Assembly: GCA_022010055.1 (NCBI GenBank)
Contig: CP091737.1
Coordinates: 1,674,001 to 1,738,000 of the forward strand
Source of the DNA: Treponema sp.
GTDB lineage: Bacteria; Spirochaetota; Spirochaetia; Treponematales; Treponemataceae
Reading direction: 5' to 3'
DNA: 64,000 nucleotides
Shown piece after piece: positions 45,365 through 54,090 of this stretch (position 1 is its first letter; each line of letters begins with the position of its first letter). The position numbers were made by a program, and so were the translations under genes. The notes beneath the pieces are model-generated. The model ran no database searches and had not been told where the DNA came from. It worked only from the letters and a program-made list of their open reading frames with translations.

Positions 45365-47154
45365 CCGTGAGCCTGTTCATAAGGAGCAGTAATCCAGATT
45401 GCGTTTACACCAAGCTTGTCAAAATAGTCAAGTTTTTGGGTAAGCCCTGCAATATCTCCACCGTGGAAAGTAGCAACGTTTTCATCACCGCTCAAATCAT
45501 TTTGTCTATAATAAGAATGGTCATTTGTTGTGTCACCATTATAGAATCGGTCTGTAAGAACGAAGTATGCATTTACGTTATCCCAAGTAAATACATCAAC
45601 TTTAGAAGGATCGACATATTTGCTTGTATATGCCGCAGAAACCGTAGTTGTTCCCTGTCCATTTGTTACAGAAGCAGAAACATCAATCGGAACATTATCT
45701 GTGGTTATTCCCAAATCCTTTAAAGATTTGCTGAATGTTCCGGCTTTTGTTCCCATATCATAAGATATTCCATTGATTTCAACACTTGCAGAAGAAATCG
45801 TGTCGTTTCCGTCTGTAAAAGTAACTTTTATTGAACCGCTTAATGAAATATTTCCACCGGCTGGAGTAATAGTTACTGTTGGCGGAACAGGGTCTGTAAC
45901 TGCCTCTGAATTAATTGCTGCAGAAAGGGAACCGCCTGAGTATGAACCAGAAAGAGCTGAAAGCCACTCTCCAGTTCCTTTATCCTCCAATTTTGAATTA
46001 GTATACTTATAAGTATCTTTATCAGAAGGAATTGTCAGATCCTGAGTTTGATTCCATTTATTAGGCCACTTGTTATCTGCTGCAGATGGGTTCATTCGGC
46101 AGAAAATAACTGTTGAATATGATATTGTAGGTTTAGTACAATAATAATAACCCGTAGAAGAATCTTTCAACATATCAACCCATTCGTTTTTAATACCTTC
46201 AAAGAAATATGCCGCATATCTTGGAGATGCTTCAGAATCAAAAATTCCAGGAATAAAATACAACTTATCAATCGTTCCACCCTGTGAAGTTACCGTAACA
46301 GTCTGTTTTGCACCGGTTTTTGTAACACCGCCAAAAGTGTGGGTTGCGCTTATAACAGTCTTTCCTGCCGCAACAAGAGTTACTTTTCCGCCGCTTACAG
46401 TTGCCACAGCAGTTTCTGTTGAATTCCATGTTGCAGAACTTGTTACATCTTCATTTGTTCCGTCTGAATAGTATGCTGTCGCAGTAAATGCAGGCGCAGA
46501 TTCTGTAGAAGAAGCAGATTTTTCAACAGTCAAACGCTTTAAAGTTTTTTCTACGCTAAGAATATATGCGGAAGAAGCCTGTAATTTGTCATAACCTTTT
46601 TTAAAATCTTCTACAAAAAGGGGAAGATTGATATTCGTTGCATCACAGCTAGGCGTCGCGGCATCAACAGCAGCCATTTCCTCACTAGAAAGAGTACTGA
46701 TATTTACGCCACTTTCAAAAAGCGCATTATAAACGTAACCTTTTCGGCTGACATCCCAATCAATCAAAGGAAGAGTATTTACACCAGGATTGATATCAAT
46801 AACAGCACGCAAAACCGCATCCACAACTTCTGCCGTCGCATTTGGATCCGAATAGCCCTGAACTGTAACAATGCGGTTCTTTCCAACAGGAATTTTTTCA
46901 ATTGTTACAGAACCACGACCTTTTTCAACTTTTGTTGCTCCAGAAGTCAATGGCGATGTGATTCCGTTTCCTGTAACAAAGACTTTTGCAGTTTTTACAG
47001 AATCAACATTTATCGCACGAATGTCTTCCCCATAAATCAAAGTTCCATATTCAGAACTTTGTTCCGTATTTTCTTCTACAAGATTACTACACCCAGTAAA
47101 TAAAAGTGCAATTCCTAATGCAAACGCACTTACAATCTTAGTGAATTTTATCAT
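45247..47154 (-). CDS. GH13 alpha-amylase lipoprotein (third), N-terminal fragment
   Basis: Start 47154 (MIKFTKIV) is preferred, with TTGGAG upstream. Lipobox Cys22 (LLFTGC) is followed by the shared module (IPVGKNRIVTVQ), shorter here and lacking the QVCDP motif. A Big_2-like domain (TATAYYSDGTNEDVTSSATW) comes next, then a starch-binding-like domain (YFFEGIKNEW, WNQTQDLTIP), a second Ig-like domain and the start of GH13 (NAYFVLTDRFYNGDT, LDYFDKLGVNAIWITAP). It lies 49 nt after the Ig-repeat lipoprotein gene and is probably co-transcribed with it. The repaired full length is about 1,094 residues. Confidence 0.85.
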   Translation of the reverse strand: MIKFTKIVSAFALGIALLFTGCSNLVEENTEQSSEYGTLIYGEDIRAINVDSVKTAKVFVTGNGITSPLTSGATKVEKGRGSVTIEKIPVGKNRIVTVQGYSDPNATAEVVDAVLRAVIDINPGVNTLPLIDWDVSRKGYVYNALFESGVNISTLSSEEMAAVDAATPSCDATNINLPLFVEDFKKGYDKLQASSAYILSVEKTLKRLTVEKSASSTESAPAFTATAYYSDGTNEDVTSSATWNSTETAVATVSGGKVTLVAAGKTVISATHTFGGVTKTGAKQTVTVTSQGGTIDKLYFIPGIFDSEASPRYAAYFFEGIKNEWVDMLKDSSTGYYYCTKPTISYSTVIFCRMNPSAADNKWPNKWNQTQDLTIPSDKDTYKYTNSKLEDKGTGEWLSALSGSYSGGSLSAAINSEAVTDPVPPTVTITPAGGNISLSGSIKVTFTDGNDTISSASVEINGISYDMGTKAGTFSKSLKDLGITTDNVPIDVSASVTNGQGTTTVSAAYTSKYVDPSKVDVFTWDNVNAYFVLTDRFYNGDTTNDHSYYRQNDLSGDENVATFHGGDIAGLTQKLDYFDKLGVNAIWITAPYEQAHGWVGGKMVRSRIMRSTAIILLTGLAWIRTWVQLKSSGLL

Positions 47155-47203
47155 ATTAAACTCCAACTTTAAAAACAGAATAGCCACATAAAACTAGCTA
47201 TAA

Positions 47204-49627
47204 TCAAGGAACAAAATTAAAACCACTAGAAGCTGAGCCAGAACCACTTCCGCCACCATTCCCATCTGTTACAGTGATTTTTACAGATGCAGTTTTCGTA
47301 ACTTTATCTTCTGTATAAGTAGCAGTAATATTTACAGTTCCAGCAGAGATTCCTTTCAAAATATAACCATTTTGAACTACCGCAATTTCAGTGTTATCCA
47401 AACTATACGCAGGGAAAACCTCAGCAGAAGTTCCATCTTCATAAGTCGCCCTGACAGTCAAGATTAAAATCTCACCATTCTTAACACTCGTTCCAGAAAT
47501 AAACTCAATTTTAGACAGTTTACTTTGTTCTCCAAAGTTAAAGCCAAGGTCACCTGTACCATCCGTTGGTTTTCCTGTTATTGTTACAACACATTTATTG
47601 GAGTCTTGACTGGCGGAAGAACCATTTAACGTATTAATTGCCTTTATGTAATATGTGCCTGACGTGGTTACAGTAAAAGAACCAGAAGTCTGGTCAGAAC
47701 CAGAAGGTAAATTATCTTTATAAAGTCTATACGTAAGTGCGCCACCATCGGCAACAGTCGCCTCTACAAAAAGAGTCGCAGACTCTTCAGCATTAATAGC
47801 AGACTTTAAATTTTTACTAAACACAGGTGTCACAGGTTGCTGTACCGATTTTGGCTCTACAGTAATTATCACTTCCGCTGATTTTGCACTAGCCGTTTTT
47901 ATATCACCTGTCGCTGTCGCCGTGCAGTCATTTGTAACTTCACAATAGTATTTATATTCCTTTACTTCACCAACTTCCGGCGCAGTTGCAAAAGGCTGGT
48001 AGCTTGCCGATGTCGCAGAATCTATCTTTTTACCATCTTTATACCACTGGTATGTAACAACTCCTTTCAATGCTTTCCCTTCGGCTTTGACTTCCGCAGT
48101 AACCTTTAACGCGCTTACGCTCGCTCCGCTTTTATATGTTGCTTTAGCAGGATGTTCCGTTATCGAAGGAACTGCCGCATAAGTGATTTCTTTTGGCTCT
48201 ACAGTAATTGTCACTTCCATTGATTTTGCACTAGCCGTTTTTTTATCACCTGTCGCTGTCGCCGTGCAGTCATTTGTAACTTCACAATAGTATTTATATT
48301 CTTTTACTTCACCAACTTCCGGCGCAGTTGCAAAAGGCTGGTAGCTTGCCGATGTCGCAGAAGCTATCTTTTCGCCATCTTTATACCACTGGTATGTAAC
48401 ATCTCCTTTCAATGCGTTCCCTTCGGCTTTGACTTCCGCAGTAACCTTTAACGCGCTTACGACCGCTCCGCTTTTATATGTTGTGTTAGCAGGATTTTCC
48501 GTTATCGAAGGAACTGCCGCATAAGTCTTGGAATTCTCTTTTGGCTCTACAGTAATTGTCACTTCCGCTGATTTTGCACTAGCCGTTTTTATATCACCTG
48601 TCGCTGTCGCCGTGCAGTCATTTGTAACTTCACAATAGTATTTATATTCCTTTACTTCACCAACTTCCGGCGCAGTTGCAAAAGGCTGGTAGCTTGCCGA
48701 TGTCGCAGAAGCTATCTTCTCGCCATCTTCATACCACTGGTATTTAACATCTCCTTTCAATGCGTTCCCTTCGGCTTTAACCTCCGCAGTAACCTTTAAC
48801 GCGCTTACGCTCGCTCCGCTTTTATATGTTGTGTTAGCAGGATTTTCCGTTATCGAAGGAACTGCCGCATAAGTGATTTCTTTTGGCTCTACAGTAATTG
48901 TCACTTCCGCTGATTTTGCACTAGCCGTTTTTTTATCACCTGTCGCTGTCGCCGTGTAGTCATTTGTAACTTCACAATAGTATTTATATTCCTTTACTTC
49001 ACTAACTTCCGGCGCAGTTGCAAAAGGCTGGTAGCTTGCCGATGTCGCAGAAGCTATCTTCTCGCCATCTTCATACCACTGGTATTTAACATCTCCTTTC
49101 AATGCGTTCCCTTCGGCTTTAACCTCCGCAGTAACCTTTAACGCGCTTACGACCGCTCCGCTTTTATATGTTGCATTAACTGGATGTTCCGTTATCAAAG
49201 GAACTGCCGCATAAATCTTTTCATCATTTTGATTAACAGGTATAACAGAAATTGTTACGCGTTCAGATTCTGTAGAAGCTGTCGACTTTCCCAAAGTATT
49301 TGTTACAGCACAGTAATAAACAAAGCTTCCAACAGTAGTAACATCCGGTGCAACACTATTTTTTATTGCTCCTTTAATTGCTTTTCCATCTTTATACCAT
49401 TGATAAGATAAAGTTCCTCCATCAGTTACCTCTTGAACATTTATTTTAAGAAAGTTTACCTTATCAGCACCTTTTTGATATGTCGCAGCCTGAGGCTGTT
49501 CAGTTATCACGGGTTCAGAGGCAACTTTATCATTACCGCCCCCCCCACCACTAGAACTATCAACCTTGCATGACAAAAGAGCAACTGCCGCAAACAAGGC
49601 AACAATCACACCGTGGCTTTTTTTCAT
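47204..49627 (-). CDS. Surface lipoprotein with tandem Ig-like repeats and a Big_2-like domain
   Basis: GGAGGAAAAA precedes ATG 49627. Lipobox Cys20 (AVALLSC) and a Gly/Ser linker are followed by one divergent and four nearly identical Ig-like domains. Each repeat is ~114-116 residues with YQWYKDG(E/K)KI and YYCEVTND, typical of Ig/I-set folds. A further Ig-like domain and a C-terminal Big_2-like domain (LSKIEFISGTSVKNGEILIL) complete it. No catalytic motif is present. It is probably a surface-binding or spacer protein of the starch locus, since it is first in the operon with the third amylase. Adhesion is an alternative role. Confidence 0.85.
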   Translation of the reverse strand: MKKSHGVIVALFAAVALLSCKVDSSSGGGGGNDKVASEPVITEQPQAATYQKGADKVNFLKINVQEVTDGGTLSYQWYKDGKAIKGAIKNSVAPDVTTVGSFVYYCAVTNTLGKSTASTESERVTISVIPVNQNDEKIYAAVPLITEHPVNATYKSGAVVSALKVTAEVKAEGNALKGDVKYQWYEDGEKIASATSASYQPFATAPEVSEVKEYKYYCEVTNDYTATATGDKKTASAKSAEVTITVEPKEITYAAVPSITENPANTTYKSGASVSALKVTAEVKAEGNALKGDVKYQWYEDGEKIASATSASYQPFATAPEVGEVKEYKYYCEVTNDCTATATGDIKTASAKSAEVTITVEPKENSKTYAAVPSITENPANTTYKSGAVVSALKVTAEVKAEGNALKGDVTYQWYKDGEKIASATSASYQPFATAPEVGEVKEYKYYCEVTNDCTATATGDKKTASAKSMEVTITVEPKEITYAAVPSITEHPAKATYKSGASVSALKVTAEVKAEGKALKGVVTYQWYKDGKKIDSATSASYQPFATAPEVGEVKEYKYYCEVTNDCTATATGDIKTASAKSAEVIITVEPKSVQQPVTPVFSKNLKSAINAEESATLFVEATVADGGALTYRLYKDNLPSGSDQTSGSFTVTTSGTYYIKAINTLNGSSASQDSNKCVVTITGKPTDGTGDLGFNFGEQSKLSKIEFISGTSVKNGEILILTVRATYEDGTSAEVFPAYSLDNTEIAVVQNGYILKGISAGTVNITATYTEDKVTKTASVKITVTDGNGGGSGSGSASSGFNFVP
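47839..49212. repeat. Four tandem ~342-348 bp coding repeats
   Basis: Four consecutive units end at about 48180, 48522, 48870 and 49212 (marked by GGAACTGCCGCAT). They differ at only scattered bases, and one unit has a 6-bp insertion. Such high DNA identity points to recent duplication or gene conversion; copy number could vary between strains or collapse in assembly. Confidence 0.85.
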
Positions 49628-49671
49628 TTTTTCCTCCAAACTTTTTTTATAAAAAGCAAATTGATTACAAG

Positions 49672-49696
49672 AATCCGGCTTTTCCCTTACCGGATT
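49672..49696 (-). promoter_or_regulatory. Hairpin in the leader of the Ig-repeat lipoprotein gene
   Basis: AATCCGG (49672-49678) pairs with CCGGATT (49690-49696) across an 11-nt loop, 45 nt before the gene start on the minus strand. Possible -10 boxes (TATAAA, TAATCT) lie just upstream in the same direction. It could be an operator or an RNA structure. The rest of the 49697-49880 gap is AT-rich with no gene seen. Confidence 0.4.
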
Positions 49697-49880
49697 TTAT
49701 ACAGATTAGATAAACACTTTTTGAAATCCAAAAATACTCCATCGGTAATTTTAAAGTCAAATTTCTATATGTCAAATTAAAAAAATTTGTTATTTTTTTA
49801 AATAACTGAAAAGACGTTCAAGCACGGCTAAAGATTCTTTGAAGTAATTTTATATGGTTGATTTTCCAGCAGACAAACCT

Positions 49881-50111
49881 TCATGAAATTTCATACTGGC
49901 CAAGCAAAAACAAAAGGGTTTCGCAATTTATTACGCCAAAAGATTTGCAAATCTTGGACATTTCTTTTTTTACGGTCGACTTGCTTGTGGAAAAAGTTTC
50001 TGCAAGTTTTTTGTAACTCATGTCTCCCTTTTTATATTCCTTTAAAAGATTTATCTGCCTTTCTGAAAGTCCAAAATCCGCAAGTTTTATGATTTCGCCT
50101 GGTTCAGGCAA
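49881..50111 (-). CDS. Small LuxR/GerE-type helix-turn-helix protein
   Basis: The 76 residues contain a LuxR-type DNA-binding domain: GLSERQINLLKEYKKGDM, then YKKLAETFSTSKSTVKKEMSKI. The nominal TTG start has no clear ribosome site, and the frame stays open further upstream without an ATG. The protein may therefore be a remnant or begin at an unusual codon. It precedes the starch locus on the same strand and could regulate it, but that is inference. Confidence 0.55.
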   Translation of the reverse strand: MPEPGEIIKLADFGLSERQINLLKEYKKGDMSYKKLAETFSTSKSTVKKEMSKICKSFGVINCETLLFLLGQYEIS

Positions 50112-50129
50112 TTTTGCATCTGAAATTCT

Positions 50130-50411
50130 ATGCGCATGAAAAGGAAAGAATTTAGACAGCTTGCTTTTTATTATTACATAAATATGAAAATACGAAAAAA
50201 GAATGAAAAAAACAAATACGCGGTCGCCATAAAAAACATAAAAACATTCTTAAACAAAATCGGAAGAAAGGATATTAACAAGGAAAATATGCAGATAGCG
50301 ATTTTTTCATTTTTTTATTCATATTACAACCAGCAAGATGATGATTACCTGGACATTTATAAAGACACATCATTAATTCAAATTATAGAAAAAATCGTTT
50401 TTGCTGAATGA
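50130..50411 (+). CDS. Hypothetical small basic protein
   Basis: This is a 93-residue frame with charged helical sequence (VAIKNIKTFLNKIGRKDI, FFYSYYNQQDDDYLDIY). It overlaps the upstream open part of the divergent HTH frame and lacks a clear ribosome site. Composition looks protein-like, but no family is recognised; it may not be a gene. Confidence 0.35.
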   Translation: MRMKRKEFRQLAFYYYINMKIRKKNEKNKYAVAIKNIKTFLNKIGRKDINKENMQIAIFSFFYSYYNQQDDDYLDIYKDTSLIQIIEKIVFAE

Positions 50412-50433
50412 ACTCAATACGCCTCCCCCTCAC

Positions 50434-50515
50434 TTTGTTCACTTTTCAAAAAGTACCTGCAAAATTTTGTTCACTTTTGAAAACATTTGACAAACGGTGT
50501 TTATTTTGTTAAATT
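50434..50515 (+). promoter_or_regulatory. Consensus promoter with two repeated operator-like sites
   Basis: TTGACA (50487-50492) and TAAATT (50510-50515) are exactly 17 bp apart, upstream of the TetR-aldolase gene. TTTGTTCACTTTT occurs at 50434-50446 and 50466-50478, a 32-bp period or three helical turns. The first copy extends into the perfect palindrome ACTTTT-CA-AAAAGT (50441-50454). The repeats would suit binding by a TetR-type dimer. Confidence 0.6.
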
Positions 50516-50544
50516 AACAACATCTTGAGATTTGGAGAACTATT

Positions 50545-51753
50545 TTGCGTAAACCAAACTTAGAAATTGCGGCAAAAATAAAGGCGGCGGTAGAGGAACT
50601 TCTTAAGGAAAAAGACTCTTCTCTGATTGGAATGCGTGATGTCGCGGAAAAATGCGGCATTTCGGCGGCAAATATTTACCATTACTACAAGAACAAGGAT
50701 GAAATGCTAAAAAATATAGGCATTCAGCCAAAACCAGAAGAAATGACTGCCAGAAAAGACAGCCGAAAGAGGATTGAAATGAAAAAAGTTACAGCAATGA
50801 TGAACTATCGTCCTGAAATCAAAGTTGTTGACGCAACACTGCGCGACGGAGGACTTGTAAATGACTTTTTCTTTGCGGATGATTTTGCAAAAGCTCTTTA
50901 CAATGCAAACACAAAAGCAGGCGTTGACTACATGGAATTCGGCTACAAGGCAGACAAAACCCTGTTTGATGTGAATAAATTCGGGCCTTCAAAATTTTGT
51001 GATGATGATTATATCCGTGGCGTAGTTGGCGACGGCGAGCGAAAAGTAAAAGTCGCTGTTATGGCTGATGTCGGACGCTGCAACTACAAGGAAGATATTC
51101 ACGAGCGCGCAGAATCTCCGGTTGATTTAATAAGGGTTGCAACCTATGTCCACCAGATGCCTACCGCAATAGACATGATTGAAGACGCGCACAAAAAAGG
51201 TTATGAAACAAGCTGCAACATAATGGCTCTTTCCACGGTACAGGAAAATGACATAAGGGCCGCGCTGGATATGGTCGGACAGTCATCTGTTGATGTAATT
51301 TATATTGTAGACAGCTACGGTTCGATTTACCCGGAAGAAATGGCCAGAATCTGCGACTTGTACGGAGAATACGCCGCCAAATACAACAAAAAACTTGGAA
51401 TCCATGCCCACGACAACCAGAAACTCGCTTTTGCAAACACAATTGAATGCGTAGGCGACAATGTTGATTACCTTGACGCGACATATCTTTCCATGGGACG
51501 CGGCGCCGGAAACTGCGCAATGGAACTGCTTCTAGGCTTCCTTAAAAATCCTAAATACAATGAATATCCTGTCCTTGAATTTATTGAAAAACACATGATG
51601 CCGATGAAGGAACAAGGCGTTGTATGGGGCTATGACCTTGAATATCTTTTAACAGGACTGTTCAACCAGCATCCAAGAACTGCAATCGCCTACTCTAAAG
51701 AAAAGAGAAAGGACATAACAGAATACTTCAAGGAACTTACAAGCCAGGAATAA
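50545..51753 (+). CDS. TetR-type HTH fused to a DRE-TIM (HMGL-like) aldolase domain
   Basis: TTG 50545 is used, with TTTGGAG 8 nt upstream. Residues ~8-60 are a TetR-family helix-turn-helix (GMRDVAEKCGISAANIYHYY, KNKDEML). From about residue 90 the protein is a DRE-TIM metallolyase: DATLRDGG holds the catalytic/metal Asp and Arg, HAHDN the metal-binding His pair, and MGRGAGNCAMELLLG is a typical late motif. Family members are aldolases or homocitrate-synthase-like enzymes; the substrate here is unknown. An internal ATG at 50779 with AGAGG upstream could make the enzyme alone. The normal TetR ligand domain is missing, so the enzyme domain may serve as sensor. Confidence 0.8.
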   Translation: MRKPNLEIAAKIKAAVEELLKEKDSSLIGMRDVAEKCGISAANIYHYYKNKDEMLKNIGIQPKPEEMTARKDSRKRIEMKKVTAMMNYRPEIKVVDATLRDGGLVNDFFFADDFAKALYNANTKAGVDYMEFGYKADKTLFDVNKFGPSKFCDDDYIRGVVGDGERKVKVAVMADVGRCNYKEDIHERAESPVDLIRVATYVHQMPTAIDMIEDAHKKGYETSCNIMALSTVQENDIRAALDMVGQSSVDVIYIVDSYGSIYPEEMARICDLYGEYAAKYNKKLGIHAHDNQKLAFANTIECVGDNVDYLDATYLSMGRGAGNCAMELLLGFLKNPKYNEYPVLEFIEKHMMPMKEQGVVWGYDLEYLLTGLFNQHPRTAIAYSKEKRKDITEYFKELTSQE

Positions 51754-51778
51754 AGCATTGAATCCGGCTTTCTTATAA

Positions 51779-51829
51779 AACGAACGCTACCCTGGCAACA
51801 TAAGACCAAGGCAGCGTTCGTTTTTTTTT
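51779..51829 (+). terminator. Strong rho-independent terminator after the TetR-aldolase gene
   Basis: AACGAACGCT (51779-51788) pairs with AGCGTTCGTT (51813-51822). The inner arms CCTGG and CCAAGG extend the structure, and a run of nine T (51821-51829) follows. Confidence 0.9.
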
Positions 51830-51885
51830 AGAATAAAATTCAACCTGCCGCTTGTTTACGGCTGATAAACCAGCGGTTTCAAAAT

Positions 51886-54027
51886 CTAGCAGAGCTCTAA
51901 AAATGCTTTTTTTACAAACTGATTAAAATTCCTTGTGTCAGACTTCAGGGTTTTCAAGAAGCTGCTGTCGTTCAATGTTCCAAGAACGGCCGTCATTTCT
52001 TCCTTATTTTTATACGTCATGCAGCGGTAATAATCTGTAAAATCTTTTTCGCGGCTGGAAACCGAAGAAGAATACATTTCATCCGAAACAACCGTAACAT
52101 CATTCACAATATCCTTAAAAATATCCCGCGAAAAATCCCCGATTTTCGTTGAATAAAGTTCCTCCAGGACAAAAATTGCGTAGCGGGTTTTATACCCAAG
52201 GTATTCCGACTGACAGGCATTGTAAAATTCGTGCACGCCGTCCCAGGTTTTTATCTCTTCCGCTTTAATTTTTTCAAAAAGCTGGCTTATTTTTTCTTCC
52301 GGAATTATCTGGCCGCCAACATTCTGCCATTTTGTGTAAAGATTGATTTTCATTATCTTTTTAATCAGGTCAGGAGAAATGCTGTCCGTGCAATTTGCCG
52401 CGCAATATTCCTGAAGAGTGCTTGCCGCAAAATACTTTAATATCTTCCGGTAAGTTTTATATCCCTGAACCGGCTTATATAAAGTCGCCCCATATTTTTT
52501 CTGGGAAAGCATATCCACAAAAGTAATTTTGGAATCCGGATTTTTATGAAGAAAATTCTTCGCTTCCTGAAAGCCCAGGCCAAGCTGGGAACTTGCAAGC
52601 TCAATAATGCGGTTTATCGCATACAGAATTTCCTGCATCGTGTCCGGCGCAAAGGGATTCATCTCTATATTCTGAACTTTTATAAAACGCTTGTCCCTTT
52701 TTGCAAATTTGTATTTATTGCGTACAATCGCAAACATATCATACATAAACCACCATGCCGGAAGAATATGGACAGGACTTTCAGAATTTTCACCCGGAGC
52801 AAGCAGGCAGAACGGATACTGAACATTCAGCTCATGCTGATACGAACCTTTTGAAGCAAGAACGAAGCTTGAAAAACGGCAGTTGTGCTTAAAATCAGAG
52901 CAAAGCCCCGGCCAAAATCCGCGGTTTGCAATAATTTCGCCATCAGGGCTTCTGGAATTGTGGTTGCTTCCGATTGTTGCGCCGGCGGCAATATTGCTCT
53001 GCCCCATTACCGTTGACGCAATAAGAAACGAAGAGTTGTGGTGCTGCTCGTGAAACGGAAAAATCATATTGTTCAAAAGCTCGCAGCAGGAAACAGTGGA
53101 ATTGTCGCCCAGGAATGAATTTAATAGCCGCGCTCCGTACTTCAACTGACAATTCCTGCCAATCACAAAGCGGATTGCAACCGCCTGATAAAAGACGTGG
53201 CTTCCGGCATTCATAATGCCATTTACCATTTCCACGCCTTCGCCAATCTGGCTGACTTCATCCGCATCGGAAAGAATCGTAACGTTTTTTATTTTTGACG
53301 CTCCTTTTATGTATGCGAAATTCCCGATTTTCGCGTCTTTTATTGTGAGCGTATTTTTTATCACAACATCATTTCCAATTATTCCGCGGATATTTTTTTT
53401 GTCAGATTTTTCGCTGTCCGTAAGTTTTACAAATTTTTTCAGCAATTCCGAATCATCCCTGTTCGAGGACCAGAGAAATGCATCAGCCGGAATCATTTTT
53501 TCAAACGGAAGAACCGCGCGACCGTCGTTTTCGTTAGCTACGCCAATCCATTTTCGCTCAGATTCTTTTTCTCCGTGAAAAATATAGCCGTTGCCGAATT
53601 TAGCGTTTTCCGTGCAGCTGAGCTCCTGAATATTAAAAAGCATTACCCTGTCGCCAATAACATAGTTTTCAAGGTACGAGACATTGTGAATGGCATTATC
53701 GCCGCCGACAACAGAATTCCTAAGCAAAGAATTTACAATTCCTGTCTCAAGTTCAAGGCTGTGATATTTCAGCTTCGCATATTTCAGCCTTCCGATAACA
53801 ACAAATCCTTCAAAACGTGAATTCCTGATTAATTCGCAGTCAAAATCGCCCTTTTCCAAAGGAACAAAAACATTTTCCCATGACGAAAATTCACTTGTAT
53901 TCTGATTTTTTTTAAGAATTTCAATTTCCTGCGGCGTAAGATGCCGTTTTCCTTCAACCATGCAACTCAAATCATCAGGAAGCTTAAAAATTTTGTTTTC
54001 TTTTTCAATAAAAGTAATATTTGGCAT
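51886..54027 (-). CDS. DUF4954 family protein (left-handed beta-helix, nucleotidyl/acyltransferase-like)
   Basis: This protein of about 713 residues has hexapeptide-like turns through residues ~60-400 (NSVVGGDNAIHNVSYL, AKIGNFAYIKGASKIKNV, QSNIAAGATIGSNHNSRSPDG). The C-terminus is helical. This matches DUF4954 as found in spirochetes and Bacteroidota, whose function is unknown. ATG 54027 is preferred over TTG two codons upstream, because an extended -10 box lies 7 nt before it. It is divergent from the M16-like gene. Confidence 0.8.
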   Translation of the reverse strand: MPNITFIEKENKIFKLPDDLSCMVEGKRHLTPQEIEILKKNQNTSEFSSWENVFVPLEKGDFDCELIRNSRFEGFVVIGRLKYAKLKYHSLELETGIVNSLLRNSVVGGDNAIHNVSYLENYVIGDRVMLFNIQELSCTENAKFGNGYIFHGEKESERKWIGVANENDGRAVLPFEKMIPADAFLWSSNRDDSELLKKFVKLTDSEKSDKKNIRGIIGNDVVIKNTLTIKDAKIGNFAYIKGASKIKNVTILSDADEVSQIGEGVEMVNGIMNAGSHVFYQAVAIRFVIGRNCQLKYGARLLNSFLGDNSTVSCCELLNNMIFPFHEQHHNSSFLIASTVMGQSNIAAGATIGSNHNSRSPDGEIIANRGFWPGLCSDFKHNCRFSSFVLASKGSYQHELNVQYPFCLLAPGENSESPVHILPAWWFMYDMFAIVRNKYKFAKRDKRFIKVQNIEMNPFAPDTMQEILYAINRIIELASSQLGLGFQEAKNFLHKNPDSKITFVDMLSQKKYGATLYKPVQGYKTYRKILKYFAASTLQEYCAANCTDSISPDLIKKIMKINLYTKWQNVGGQIIPEEKISQLFEKIKAEEIKTWDGVHEFYNACQSEYLGYKTRYAIFVLEELYSTKIGDFSRDIFKDIVNDVTVVSDEMYSSSVSSREKDFTDYYRCMTYKNKEEMTAVLGTLNDSSFLKTLKSDTRNFNQFVKKAFLELC

Positions 54028-54034
54028 AGCCAAG

Positions 54035-54083
54035 ATTATAACACAGGGGAAAAGGTTTATAAATACAAAAAAAATGCTATAAT
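54035..54083. promoter_or_regulatory. Divergent extended -10 promoters, both leaderless-like
   Basis: Minus strand: TGT-TATAAT (box at 54035-54040) lies 7 nt before ATG 54027. Plus strand: TGC-TATAAT (box at 54078-54083) lies 7 nt before ATG 54091. Neither gene has a Shine-Dalgarno sequence, so both transcripts probably start at the initiation codon. Confidence 0.6.
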
Positions 54084-54090
54084 TTTAAGC

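Noticed and set aside
47839..49212. Regularly spaced repeats that could suggest a CRISPR array
   Set aside because: Units are about 345 bp, in frame and encode Ig-like domains; there are no short repeats with unique spacers and no cas genes.
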